DNA of 64,000 bases from Eumeta japonica (Eukaryota; Arthropoda; Insecta; Lepidoptera; Psychidae): assembly GCA_005406025.1 (NCBI GenBank), contig BGZK01000179.1:372001-436000 (forward strand), in the 5' to 3' direction. Below are positions 33,145-45,379 of this stretch, in pieces. Each line of letters begins with the position of its first letter. Position 1 is the stretch's first letter. The notes under the pieces are model-generated. The model was given only the letters and a program-made list of their open reading frames with translations. It did no database searches and was not told the origin of the DNA. A program made the position numbers and the translations under genes.

Positions 33145-33960
33145 TTGGTGCGTCGAATCTGAACCTGGAGGAACATCCACCAAAGACGACATTCGTTCGG
33201 GTTGCTCTACAAACGTAAGAAATGGTAATAAAAGTTTAAAAAATTGGTTTAGCCGATCGTCATGTCATGATACGTTGTATAGCCAAAAAAACAGATATTT
33301 CGACTGGTAGTGTGCATAGCATTTTATAAAAACGTTTGGAAATGAAAAAAGTATCCGCACGCTAGGTCACCAGAATGCTTCTGATGCCCAATAACAAACC
33401 AGTCCGAAAATTTATTTAGCTTCTTTGGGATTGTTACAATAACCATGGATGAAACGTGGTTTCACAATCACGATCCTGAAACGAAATTACAATCTGCGAT
33501 TTGGTAAAGACCACCATCTCCATCCCCTAAAAAATTAAGGCGAATAATTCTGCCGAGATGGTCATAAGCTCTTTTTTCTGGGATGGTAAAGAGGAGGTCA
33601 TAATAGAATATTTCAACCGTGAAGTTACTGTTACGGCCTATTTGTATGCAGAAGATATAAAAAAATTACGTAATGAAATTCGAAAGAAAAAGCAAGGCAA
33701 ACTAGCAAAAATTGTTTTGTTCCATTGATGTAATACCTCGGTTCGTTCAGTCCACCGTGGCTAAGGCTGCAATTTGAAATGTTGGCTTCTAAAAACTTAA
33801 ACATCTTCCATATTCACGCGATCTTACTTCTAGTGATTTCTATCTATCTCCAAGGTTGAAGGGGAACCTAAAAAGACTGAGATTGATTCGAAGATGATGA
33901 AGCAATGGTCTCTAAAGTACAGGAAATTTTAGGTGCTCAGGAAGGAGAGTTGTTTAAGAA
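33145..33960 (+). pseudogene. Second mariner transposase, heavily decayed
   Basis: Translated in pieces, this plus-strand stretch shows a mariner (DD34D) transposase of a different subgroup from the one at 19 kb. It has G-G-T-S-T-K-D-D-I-R-S-G, then V-T-I-T-M-D-E-T-W-F-H with the first catalytic Asp and D-P-E-T-K-L-Q-S-A. The expected second motif is reduced (V-L-F-H then stop). The C-terminal segment K-V-Q-E-I-L-G-A-Q-E-G-E-L-F remains near 33930. Stops and shifts are numerous. No terminal repeats were identified. Confidence 0.75.
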
Positions 33961-34299
33961 GTATAATAAAACAGAATGTGATATTTTTTTTTTTTAAACA
34001 AAGAAAATTAAAATAGGTGAGTTCTTATCTTTTGGTGATTAGATAACCGTAGGAATACGTAAAAGAAGAATGAAAATTATATGGTTTTTATGATGAACAG
34101 ACAAATAATAAAAAAATAATTTTTGCTGAATAGGTCAGAAACTAATTAAAAAACCTTTAAACATATATGTATATCGGTCAAAGTTATGTATATTAAAAAT
34201 AAATTAAAATAAAAGCAAAAAATAATGACGACAATTTTGTATCATATAGAATGAGAGTGAAATTGGCGATTGCGACCTTAATTCCCAGCTTAAACAGAT

Positions 34300-35680
34300 A
34301 ACCAAATTTGGAAAAATGATGTTGGCGTTGCTAATGTCTTTGAAAAACTCTTTACTGACATTCCAATATCAATCATCAAATCTCTTGATCCGTCTTCCGC
34401 TCTTGTTGAATCACTACTGAAGGAAAATGTTTCTCCCAGTTGCATTAATTTAGAATTTAAATTTAAATTTGGAAGACGTCATTAAAGCACTTAAGTCATT
34501 GGAAAGCAAAATAACTTCCGACTTCCATGGTCTGTCAGATTAAATCGTAAATTCGATATATGTATTATATCACACCACACTTAGTAATTATCTTTAATAC
34601 ACTTCTGGATAAGGGCGTGTTTCCCTATCTGATGAACCAAAATAAAATCATCCCTGTATTTAAAGGCGGTAATAAATTAAACCCCACCAACTTCAGGCCC
34701 ATATCCATACTAAAGACATTTAGTAAAATCTATGAAAAATTGATCTTAAATTAACTGTTATTACATTTTTTTTAGTAAGAATTAAATGTCCAGAAAACAT
34801 TTTGATCGTCTGACAATTGATGCAAGCGTTGAACTCGTTCAATAAATTTACGGAGTCTGGGAGGATTACCAAGACGCGATGGGAGTGTGTTGTGATCCCT
34901 CTTAGGCATTTGATTGTGTAAATCACGAAATTATGGTCGTTAAGCTATGTAACTACGTCATTGTGGGATAACGGGCTTGGAAATCGAAAATATGGAATCG
35001 TATTTTAATAACAGCGTTCGGAAGATCATCATAAGATCATCAGGACCGCTTGGGAGTACAACAAGGTTCAGTCTTTGGTCCGTTTCTGTATTTAGTTTAT
35101 GTTAATGACTCATTTAGTATCTTAGGGGATATTGATGAGATAATATTGTTTACAGATGACACTTCATTGTTGTTTAAAGTCAAAAGACAACAAATCACCC
35201 ATGACAATGTGAATATTGTTACATGCAAAGTAGAAATACTGTAAAAAACCTGCTTTTCAATACGAAGAAACAAAATGTCTAAGATTTTTACTTCCGAACG
35301 TAAACAACTGATGTGGCACCATTCTATTATATAATGAGAATTTATAATTTGTTGATGCTACTGTCTTTTGTAGAGTTACTCTGGAGGCTTCAATGGGTTT
35401 CGCATATCAGTATGTCGGCGAAAAGCCTTAGTTCTGCTCTATATGCAATTAAAAAGATAACCAATTTGTCAGATATACAAACCACAAGGTTTTTTTATTT
35501 TGGCTGTTTTCATATTTTAATGTCATACGGCATCTTGCTGTGGGGTCATGCCGCGAATATTAATAGCATTTTGTGTGAAGCGGGCTGTTCGGGTTGTTTA
35601 CAGGCTGAGACCAAGAGTATTTATTAGATCTAAGTAAGTTCAAGACCTAAGGTCCTTAAAAATTTATAAAATTAACCCTT
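34300..35680 (+). pseudogene. CR1/Daphne-like non-LTR reverse transcriptase remnant
   Basis: Coding pieces of one RT lie in order on the plus strand. V-F-E-K-L-F-T-D-I-P-I-S and E-S-L-L-K-E-N-V-S come before the RT. L-L-D-K-G-V-F-P and N-F-R-P-I-S-I-L-K-T-F-S-K-I-Y-E-K lie at 34600-34754. G-V-Q-Q-G-S-V-F-G-P-F-L and the F-T-D-D catalytic box (normally F-A-D-D) lie at 35050-35200. The thumb L-S-S-A-L-Y-A-I-K-K-I...M-S-Y-G-I-L-L-W-G lies at 35420-35560. The family differs from the Jockey copies nearby. Several stops make it inactive. Confidence 0.8.
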
Positions 35681-36254
35681 AAACAAATTTAAAACCATTA
35701 CATAGCAATATTGCTTGTCAAATAATGATATTACACAATTTGTGAATATTTTGAGGGTAAATATTCATGGGCATAACCAGCTTGGTATTGACTTCTAGCG
35801 CATTTGTTTCTATATGTTACAAATATATGTATATGTTCGATTGTACAAAATAATGTATTTAAAAACGAAAAGAACTATCCTCAAGTTTCTTGCTCGTTTT
35901 TCTTCAGGTAAATAGTATAAAGAAAATTCTTGAGGTATCGTATTTCAAGTGTCGTTCATGACCTATGAATAATAATATATTATAATTTGAATTTGAAAGA
36001 AATTTTAGGTTAAAAATAAAGATACGCCAAGTGCATTATGCTAAAATACGACTGTGTCAAAAAATAAAATAACATTTGATGAAAGTTACCGGCGAAATAT
36101 TTATTCTCACTTTTTATTGAAGGCCTCTCGTATTATATGTACAGATAAAACGAGATAAATGTGGAAGTGCGTATTTTTATCGCTATATTGGGAGACGGAC
36201 TGGTTACCGCAGCAGTATTTACGAAGTATCATCATATTATTTTTAAATTTTATT
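35681..36254. other. AT-rich DNA, nothing identified
   Basis: The first part may be the 3' end of the preceding LINE. No gene is supported. Confidence 0.4.
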
Positions 36255-36570
36255 ATTCACTAGCTTCTGCCCAAGGTTTCGCCTGAGTGGTCGTAGAATG
36301 AGTTCCTTCATCTTCTCTATCGACTGATGATCCTGCGTTCACCATCATCCAAATCCCGGTCTTGCTTTCGTTTCGATATAAATCCAGATTCCAGTTTGAC
36401 TTTCGGTCTCGCTCCCGTTTCTACCTTTATGAAAAGTGCTCTATGTGTAAGAACAATAAGATCCTAGAAGGTATTCTAATAAAATGTCCATCAAGATCGT
36501 TTTAGTCATTTGGGAGTTACATCAAAATTTGTTGGGGTATTTGACTGTTTGCAGACAAACAGACAGAAAA
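36255..36570 (+). repeat. Dispersed TAGCTTTTGCC...GGCTTCGC repeat, copy 2
   Basis: CTAGCTTCTGCCCAAGG begins a copy with the same order as that at 22.0 kb: degenerate TTCCGGTCTC core, then ATCAAGATCGTTTTAGTCA and a GACAAACAGACAG tail. Confidence 0.6.
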
Positions 36571-37439
36571 AACATTCAGCCCGTTTCAAAGCAAGCAAAA
36601 CAAACCGTTTCAAAGTGTTGATAACACTACGAACTTCCAAAGAATGCGTTTATTTTGAATTCATAGAGAAACACTTCAATTTCGTCTATATGTATAAACT
36701 GTTACGTATGTTTTTTTTTAATCAAAGGTGTTAAGTGAAATGTATTTTTGTATTCCACTTAAGGTCTTTTATTACATACATACATTTCACAAGTTCCTAA
36801 ATAACCCTCGGAAGCCTATTCAACTTGAATACACAAAGGAAAACGAATTATCTCGAGAAAATCGCAACTCTGTTATTTCTCAGTGAAATTATGATAAAGG
36901 AGACGCTATTTGACAAATTACGAAGATATCTTTGTGTCGAGTTTTAGTGAGAATTTTCTTGTTATTACATTTTCAATACAGCCTGCAGCGAAAGTAAAGG
37001 ACGAGACAGCTCCATCTCGTAGAGGAATTTAATAAGCCGATGATAGATTACTTTGAGGATGCTCCTACATTGAAAAATTTGCTAAAGGTTCGTTACTTCA
37101 CTTTGGTATCATGGCTTTCTAATTATGGCAGTCAACGAGCTCTATGTCTAGCGGGCACAACTTTGAACAGTAGAAAAGTTTCAGGTTGTATTTCTGCTGC
37201 AGCAATATTTTTGTCCATTCTATATATGTAGCTTTCTGTCCATATTTAAGCGTTCAGATTTAGTTCCTAATAAATTTTTAGTATGAATTTCACGTTAACA
37301 TTTTAGAATTTCAATTAGCGCCTGTTTTATTTGGCTATATATTTAGGTATGCGCGTATATTAACAGTTGTATATATAATAAAATCATATACAGTTATATA
37401 TATGTTTGTTTTATAATATAGATATAATAAAGCTATTCA
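36571..37439 (+). other. AT-rich DNA with a possible exon-like patch
   Basis: Near 36975 a T-rich tract ending AATACAG precedes coding-like sequence (37040-37231 is open and contains D-Y-F-E-D-A-P-T-L-K-N-L-L). Two stops lie between the acceptor and that frame. I do not recognise it; it could be a decayed transposase piece. Confidence 0.25.
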
Positions 37440-39175
37440 AGCCGCGCGTGTCTTAACAAGCAGGTATACTTTTGTGCATTGTGCGAAATTGCAATAGATA
37501 TTCCATTGTGTGAGGTGTCAGTTCGCCCTAAGTGCACTAAGTGCATTATTGCATGTCACATGAAGTAGTTGGGAGCGCACCTGTTGATGGTTTTGACACT
37601 CATGACGCCTTGGTAGATGCAACTGTCTGCACTGTGCCGATTTGCCATAAAACGTATTTATAAGTAACAATATACCTATATAGCGGACTAAGATAAATAA
37701 ACTATAAAAACTTACGCAGGTGTTCGATATCTGTCAATCCTCTCGAATTCAATTTGTTGGATAGAGATTCGTAGTGGAAGAAGAAATTTGCAATAGATGA
37801 TGATATCAAAAGTGGTAAAATATACAAGTTGTAACATTGTTATTTACGAAGTGTAGATTCTGAGTCGCATGTGTGCTAGTGCCTTATCGGAATTTGAAAT
37901 AACTTCTGTAAAACATTTGTTATATGATGCAATACAAACATCTAAACTCACGAAGATTAAAAACCGAAAATAGACCGAAAACCATTACCAGAAATGTAAG
38001 ACATTATATATCTGCTAAAAGAGACCAATCCTGAGGATATACCTACCAGTTTTTGTAGCTTGTGATATTCAAAAATTGCTATCGGTATTATTTGATCATG
38101 TTGATGTAAAGCGACCGCTGAAAAACCAAGTGAAGATGCGATAAGACATAAAACAAATCAAGGAGGAATATGTGACTACAGATCAGATGAAAGTATTAAA
38201 ATTTGATATAAATGCATTAGGAAACACGTCAGTGTTTCAAACAATTTTCTTTATAATGTTAATAGTAAGCATGGTGTTGGCTTTGTGTATAGTGATATTT
38301 GTAAAAGTGATCCCATGAAGTTGCAGCATAGATCTTATTAAAGAACCCATGATTCCATTTCATCTACTAGAATTGGTCAAATGATTATGCGTACAAATTT
38401 ATTAGAAAAATGTGGGTGGATTAAAAATAAAAATGAACCGCTCACTGCTGCACAAGTAAATATCGACAACTCGTTTGCGGTGATTCCCCCGCAACAGCTG
38501 AGCATCCACTGCTAACCGTTGAAAGCATGCAACTTATAAATGCCCCACTTAAAGGCAAGTCAATGGCTGAGATTTTACAAGACAGTGAATGAAAACCTCA
38601 ATCAAATAATGAGGAGTGGAAAACAGTACAAGGAAAAAGAATGAAAAAAAAAATCTTTTTTTAGGAAATAGAGGATTGGAAGTTTTAAAACAAGACATGA
38701 ATTTCAAGACTGAAAATATAAAGATGCCGATTAATATCTATGCCGTTGTAAAAGATGTGTTCGTGAGGGTCATTATTGACTACATCAAAAGCAAAACAAA
38801 GACGATTATTTCTATCGAGAAAATGAATATGAAGGTGTTAAGAGAATAGGAATCGTATAAAATCTTCGTATCTAAACTTGATATTGAATCCTTTTTGTAA
38901 GAAAATTTTTGACCTATCTTAATTTTAGAGATAAACATCAAGACCGAGATACTGATCGGAATAAAATAGATAAAAATCTGCAACATAAATAATATAGCCA
39001 AATTTATAACTTTTAATTGTAAAAATATTGTTAGATCTGCGGAATGTGTAAGAAGATTTTGGCTTCAGGGAGATATCATAGCTGTCCCTAAAACTAGACT
39101 ATTGCCACACAAGTTGTCTTCTTTAGATAGTATATATCATAATTTTACCTTTACCGGGACATCTGCAGTAGATCC
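37440..39175 (+). pseudogene. CR1-like non-LTR element: 5' region, ORF1 and start of ORF2
   Basis: Plus-strand pieces follow the layout of an insect LINE ORF1. An N-terminal part lies near 37800-38200. A basic domain follows near 38650-38850 with K-M-P-I-N-I-Y-A-V, then I-I-D-Y-I-K-S-K-T...I-S-I-E-K-M-N-M-K and K-I-F-V-S-K-L-D-I. ORF2 begins near 39020 with endonuclease text L-Q-G-D-I-I-A-V...L-L-P-H-K-L and F-T-G-T-S-A-V-D, and stops abruptly at about 39175 where a Jockey 3' fragment starts. Many stops occur. 37440-37780 is probably its 5' UTR. Confidence 0.65.
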
Positions 39176-39720
39176 TCAGATCACTTTTTTAGAAGGCCAC
39201 GGAATGTTCTTACAGACCAGCCCGATGACCGCACTGCCAAAGTCGAAAAATCAGTTAACCTAAAATGGTTTAACTCTTTGAGCGCTCATCGCGCACCGGT
39301 GTCATCCAGAGGTACCGACCCGTGTTGAAACCTCTCGTGACTTCCTAATGCCGAGGGGATCCACGCGGACCCCCCGTAGGAGAGTCACGCGCCGACGGCA
39401 TCTCTATGTCGATCGGTCGCGTCTGACAAACTGACTACAGCCCCTGGGCTGACAGCGGATGCCAACATCAAGTTTTTGCTCCGGGGTTTTTTGGTCCGTG
39501 AAAGCCGGACACCCCCCACCCACGAGGGTGCGTGGCAGCTCATAAGGTTTTTTTTCTCCCTCTCCTCGCGAGGACAGAACTAAAAAAAAAGTGTATGCGT
39601 CGCAGTTGTACGTAGCTCGTGCTGCATTAAACAAGTCTGAACATCGAAACGCTGTTTGTTATTTCGCCCACACACCGCAAGAGTCCGTACTCTGAGGTGA
39701 CTGTGAAGAATATCGCCGGT
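39176..39720 (+). mobile_element. Jockey fragment D: end of RT and 3' tail
   Basis: The first 80 bp translate as the Jockey RT terminus (H-F-F-R-R-P-R-N-V-L, as in Jockey A). The rest matches the 3' tail of Jockey B and C, for example GACGGCATCTCTATG, GGTCCGTGAAAGCCGGACA and CCCACACACCG. The A9 run (39581-39589) is internal, because the similarity to the other tails continues to about 39720. It lies directly against the truncated LINE endonuclease. Confidence 0.75.
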
Positions 39721-42700
39721 ATATCTTTCTTCTCTCCTATGAGAATAAAATTTGCTTAAACGTGACACGTCGAAAATTTCACTTTTAATTCTCGTCTAAT
39801 TATACATTATCGAATCGTCTCCTAGGATGTTTCATTCAAAAACATTTTTCTAATTATTGCTTTTTAAGGGGATCGCATTGACATTGTGTAATGTGTGGGT
39901 GTGGGTATAATGCCAAGGTAGAAGTATGCTTAACGTCTTCAACAACAGATAGAGCTGCGTGACATATATTAGTAGGAGAACGATACGTTAAGTTATTTAA
40001 ATAAGAGCAGACAGCATGTGAATTTTGTATATTATAAGGTGTATGTATATTATCTATATGAATATTTATTTTTGCAAATGACGAAATATACCAAGCAAAG
40101 CTCGGTTGCCCGGTTACCTATGAAATCTTTAAATAAGCGATAAGGGTTTTCAAATTTTATGATGGAAAACAACACGGATACATGAGAAAAATGCATACGT
40201 ATCTCCTTTTCAATATGGCAGATTTTTAGTATGAAAAGAAAAATGTTCAAAATCTATCCAAAGCCACGCGTGTAAAATCGATGCCTGCGCCTCGTCCGCC
40301 CTTTGCGATCACAGGCCTCGGACTTTTAACTTAAAAGGGCTTTGAGCTTTTAAAAGTTTCCCCGTTTATCCGAATCGAGTTATTTTTAAGTTTGAAGCGC
40401 CTTCCACGACCCCTGGAGGTTAATACGAAAATTTCCGGGATTAGCCGACGGTGTCGCGTTATTCGGTTCACTGCTAATGAGTTATCGTTTCGGCTGAATA
40501 TCCCTTAGACTATGCAGTGGTTTGAATACTTTATTGAGCGTTTTCCTTACGGCATACTTTTTAATCTTACTAAATTAATAGGACATCAATAAAAGGATAA
40601 TAACGTGAGGATCGATTCGTATATTGATTTTAAACGAAAAAAATTTTTTTTTTTAAAGACCGAGCATTAAAAATGTTTAACTTTTCTGTCCGTTCGCTGT
40701 TTTGCTAAAAACACAAAACAATTAAAGGACTTTCATAAAATTCTTGCTTCATTGTAACAATGAGTCTAAGAGGTAAAACAATACATCTATACGATAGGAC
40801 CAAGATTTCAAGGTACTGAGCAGTAAAAGTTTTTGTAAGTGCAAGTGCCAATGACATATGCCTATTTGACATCATCTAAAATATTAATATTAAACACACT
40901 TCTTTTAAATACAATGTAATATTAGGGTTCCGTAACGTCTTTTTCAAAGCCAGAAAAAGGAATCGGTATTGTTTTGTCCTGTTTGTGGGTCTGTCTGTTT
41001 TATACAGCGCCATAACTCTATTATTTTTCCATTAATTGTAATAAAATTATAGAGGATGGTGTCTCGTGTGATGCCCTGTACAGTTATGTTAAGGTATATT
41101 ATTAAATTAGAAATTAAGGGGTAGCTTTCCATACTTAAAATCGATGGATGAAAAATTTATTTTCCAACACTCCATTGTGCAGGGCGTCTTAGACAGGTAT
41201 TCAAAACGTACTATTTCTTTTTTTTAATTACCTTTTTTTTGAGTTTTCCAATTTCAGTTCATTAACTGCTGCGGTAGTTGTTTTTTCTGCTCTTGATTTT
41301 GAACCGTGCGTTGTACACAAAATGAGGCACACCAAAATAATTTCACGAAGAAATTTAATGTAAAATACTCATAGCTTACAGCTGTCAATTTATTACAATC
41401 TAATCGCGGACCCACGCGGCTAAGTGTGTAAATTCAAATAAAATAGATGCAAAATATAATGAGATATGTTTGTGTCTATAGTGATTACCGTTTATTTTTT
41501 TTTAACCTATGCAATGACACTGATCTGTTTGAAACATTAATATCAAAAATTTCACCTCATTTCCTTCTTTATTATAAAACGCTACATGTGGATGTGCGAC
41601 TCCCATTTTTTCTGATTTTTCTGTTTTTTTGACAAAATCCGTTAAATATAATAATATTTAAAGATACTATTTAAGGTTTTTTTTTTAATGAATTTAGATT
41701 GCTAACTACTCTTAAAGTCTGTTATTTATTAATCTTTTTCGTCCCTATTTTTAAAACATTTAAAGAATTGCCAATTTATAGGTTTCACTGTGCACATTTT
41801 TATATGTTTATATTGTTGCGAGCTATTGTAAAATGCAATGACAGAATAGTTTCCCTAAAAAATACAGAACAGTGCTCCGTATTGTGATTTCGAAACTTGT
41901 GGGGAGTTGTTCACATTATTTGCTCGTTTCGATTGGTTAGAATGTCGAGGGACACACACACGCACGCGTGCACGCAGTGAAGTGTGATCAGTTGAAAATA
42001 AATGTTACATTTAAAAAAAACATACAAAAGTCGAAAGCTTTGAAAGATTTCAATAAATTACATTTGCTGTTGGTTACATTGGAACGCCGTCGGTTTTTGT
42101 TTTGGTACGAGATTACATCATATCTAGATGAATACAGTAATAACTCATTTTGTGGCAGTTGACGTCAAATCCGAGAGATGGCGTCCAATTTTTCATACCG
42201 TAATAAATGGCGGGCCATTACGAGAGACCGCATCTTGACGTTTATATCTACTGATGAAATAAAGACTCTTTTGTGCACTGTTAAATTTTCCATTATAGCA
42301 TTATTGTGGAGGAAAAGGAATGTCAACAGGTTTTGATGATACTTATTACATGGATTAATATAAAAATGAAATGAAATAAGAAAAAAATCGTAATAATTTT
42401 CTTTGTACAATTTGAATATAACCTCAAGATAAAACTACTTTTGGCGACACAAAAGGTTATGATTTAAGCAGGCTTTGTATTTATGTGTGCACGTTCATCT
42501 GTTTCGTTATTGTTATCGTATTTAAACAAACGAGGTGCGTCAGCAGTGTGTTAAGAGTCCCGCATATCACAGAATTCGTGACGTCATATGAAATCCAACA
42601 TGGCGATTGTTACGTCCGATACTAAAAGCAACAAAAAAAAAAATATTTCGCAAACGTATCGAGTTTGATATCAAATGAAAGATTTTAATTCAGAGATACC

Positions 42701-43300
42701 GAGAGTATATAATTTATTTAAAAAATATATGAATAAATAAGTAAATGGAGACTTTCAATTTAATTTAGTGATCACGAGTCTGGGATGTTTTTATGATAAT
42801 TCAAGACGGCAAAAGTGTCAAATAAAATAAAAGTTGAAACATTAGAACTCGATCTCGAGAATGCTGAAGATCTGTACGTAAATTTCAATTTAGCTATTGC
42901 ATAATCTTACAGACAACAAGGTAGTAGATGTTTAACAAAATTAGCAAAAATATGCGCAGAATGATGTACATTAGGGTGATTACTTACTCTCTGGTAGCTG
43001 GAGTGCTAGTTTGCCCCTAGAAAATGCCATAAATAAAAAGATGATTCCCATTAAAACATTGCTAAAAGACTGCTAGTAAAGAAATAGTTTACTTCAAGTA
43101 TTATTCACTATTTACGAAAAAGAATACCCGATGCGCAACACATTTTTGATAGAATAAATTGACTAAATAACTTCTTAGAGGAAATACCTCATATTTTATT
43201 TGCCCTTATGTTTGCGCTTGCCGATTTTAAAAATAACATTTTAACGTAATTTAATCATTTACTGCACAAAAATATTTCTATTTTCAACTCGTATTGTTTC
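39721..43300. other. Anonymous AT-rich DNA
   Basis: No supported gene is seen. A less AT-rich, non-coding block lies at 40260-40500. TGACGTCA occurs near 42161 (truncated form) and 42580, each followed by a ...ATGGCG motif. A CACACG microsatellite lies near 41952-41977. Confidence 0.4.
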
Positions 43301-43399
43301 ATTACGAGCAGGTGTGGTGTGGTACGTAGTATTTCTTTCTTTCTCTCCTTCGATTTTGGCTATGACATGTGAAGCTACTGTCATAAGTAACATTTAAAG

Positions 43400-43590
43400 C
43401 GGAAAACAAATACGGGAGTTCCAGGAAGCAGGTGATTACCGCCGCCCATGGACTCGCATCATCAGAGCGTTCGGTAGTGCGTTGCCGGCCTTTTAGAAAG
43501 GAATAGGACATTTGATGGGGGAGGATTGGGCCACCGGAACTCTCACTCAGCTGAAACTGCCACGTCACGGCTGTATTCTGTGACATTGTG
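43400..43590. repeat. Dispersed CCGCCGCCCATGGA repeat, copy 1
   Basis: ACCGCCGCCCATGGACTC then GCGTTGCCGGCCTTTTAGAAAGG is a repeat block I know from Lepidoptera. The 94-codon minus-strand frame over it is a shadow. A second copy starts at about 45530. Confidence 0.55.
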
Positions 43591-44335
43591 ATATCTCAAA
43601 GGTCGTGGCGGTCCATCCGTGTCTTGCAGACTCTTGTTTAAATTTCAGCAGTGCCTGTAAAAAGTTAAGGATAAACGGATCTTGCTGATTTATTGTTTTG
43701 TTAAATGTACCGTTTATCGAATTCTGAAAACGGTTAATTTCTTAATTTCAAATAGGAATTACCAAAAAAGAAACTAAATTAATTACATCGGTCTGTCGGA
43801 AGATACCAGCACCGAGGAGAATATCGTGGGCTTTGTTCGCCGGCCGGGCTTTTTAATGAAGTTCCATTGTTCATAACTTTCCGATATCTGACACTAAGTT
43901 TTCCTTTTCTTTTTTCTCATTAAAATCGGTTTTTTCCTCGTCGCGGAAACAATTTAATTTCTTAACTGTCTCCTCCTTGTAGCTTTCGCTGGCTAATATT
44001 CATGCTATTCAGAATTCTGTTATCTTTCTCTGTAAATAGAAAGACTTTGAAAGAAGATGGAGGAGTCTATTTATAGAACGACTATCACCGGCCAGGGTTC
44101 CGGGATTCAGATTCTCATCACGGTGGGTGTCAAACTACTGGTTCCGTATTTTGGGGACCGTTGGATCTTAACTTCGTCACTGCTCCGATGACGATGCTTG
44201 TTCACAACCTGTCGCTGTAGGATAGGGTTCCAATCAACTGTAAATCAATATCGGAGAAGGAAATGTGATTCTTTGAAGAAACGATTTTTAAAGATTAGTT
44301 TGAGAACGGTTTTTTTTATTATCATTTCCATTTAT
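43591..44335. other. Non-coding DNA, less AT-rich than average
   Basis: No frame or repeat is recognised. The sequence has several pyrimidine tracts and TTTATCG motifs. It may contain regulatory elements, but nothing specific can be supported. Confidence 0.3.
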
Positions 44336-44570
44336 TTATAAAATCATGCCTATTTCCAAGAAGGGTAGGCGGACACTACAGATTTCTACATGAATATTTC
44401 GCATCTCGTTCCACTGACATTCATAAGGTCTTTTCATGCAAACTCGTCGGTTGCGGGTGCTTAAAATTAGGCCCTTCTCTAGCATGCCAACAATAAGGTT
44501 TGTGTAAGATTTGCTAGGGCGAGCTTTGCCGTCCCTTCCGTCGCACACAATCGCTCAATAGATTCGTTAG
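44336..44570 (-). repeat. Dispersed GGTAGGCAGAGA-type repeat, copy 1
   Basis: CCTATTTCCAAGAAGGGTAGG, then CTCGTCGGTTGCGGGTGCTTAAAATT and GGCGAGCTTTGCCGTCCC, matches the copies at 57.5-57.85 and 63.02-63.15 kb. The family is common in Lepidoptera. The 70-codon minus-strand frame is part of it. Confidence 0.6.
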
Positions 44571-45379
44571 CGCGTTAACAGTTAGCGATCACAATGAAAT
44601 GCATCAGGCAAGAGACATTTTTAAATGCCGTCAAACGAGCTGACAAAACGCGCGTCTGCCGATGGTGGAAAAATGTCGACGATCCAGCGGCGACTAGCTT
44701 CGTGATGTGGATACATATGTTTATAAGTGTACGTCGATAATGAAGTTCGTCATATATGTATATGTTTATCGTTGATATATTTTTATAGAATTAGTGATAT
44801 TTTACTAGAAATTTTCATATAGTATTTTATTTGGCCAAGAAAAAATACAGTGCACCTTTATTTTCCAATAAAGCAAGAGGACTTGAAAAATACATTGTAG
44901 ATAAAATATTGTAATTATTAGATAGGTATATTTTGTTTACGATTTATTGAATATAAGAAGGATATTTTGTTGCAACCTTTAAATTAGAGGCATTTTTTAA
45001 TGAAAATAATGTAATTAATTTCTCCGTTTGTGTATAGTTCAAAATTTCTGAGTATAATTTTTATTGCAATGAGAATGACTTGCGTTCTTTAACAGCAGTG
45101 TATATTTCAATACGAGAGTAACATAAACAAATTTGTTTTTCTTTTTTGTTTTAGACCTTTATCAGAAAGTTGGCAACACTAGGAGTTTGCTCGCATGTAT
45201 GTGCATCCCCTACCATCAGAGAAATTATTTGTGGATCCATTTTTAACTTCCCGCTATAAAAATTTAATAATTTTAATAAATTGGGAATTTACTGATTTCA
45301 GTCCGATTTTTGAAAATTTGGTTTTGATGATGCATGCGTATGTGCGTATGCATATGCGCGAAACTTAGAATAAACTTTG
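44571..45379. other. AT-rich DNA, nothing identified
   Basis: No supported gene is seen. A GCATGCGTATGTGCGTATGC-like palindromic patch lies near 45330-45357. Confidence 0.35.

Noticed and set aside
39404..39768. Two minus-strand frames of 76 and 62 codons
   Set aside because: Antisense to the Jockey D tail; no protein similarity.
43302..43586. 94-codon minus-strand frame
   Set aside because: It runs over a known type of dispersed repeat (CCGCCGCCCATGGA); not a gene.
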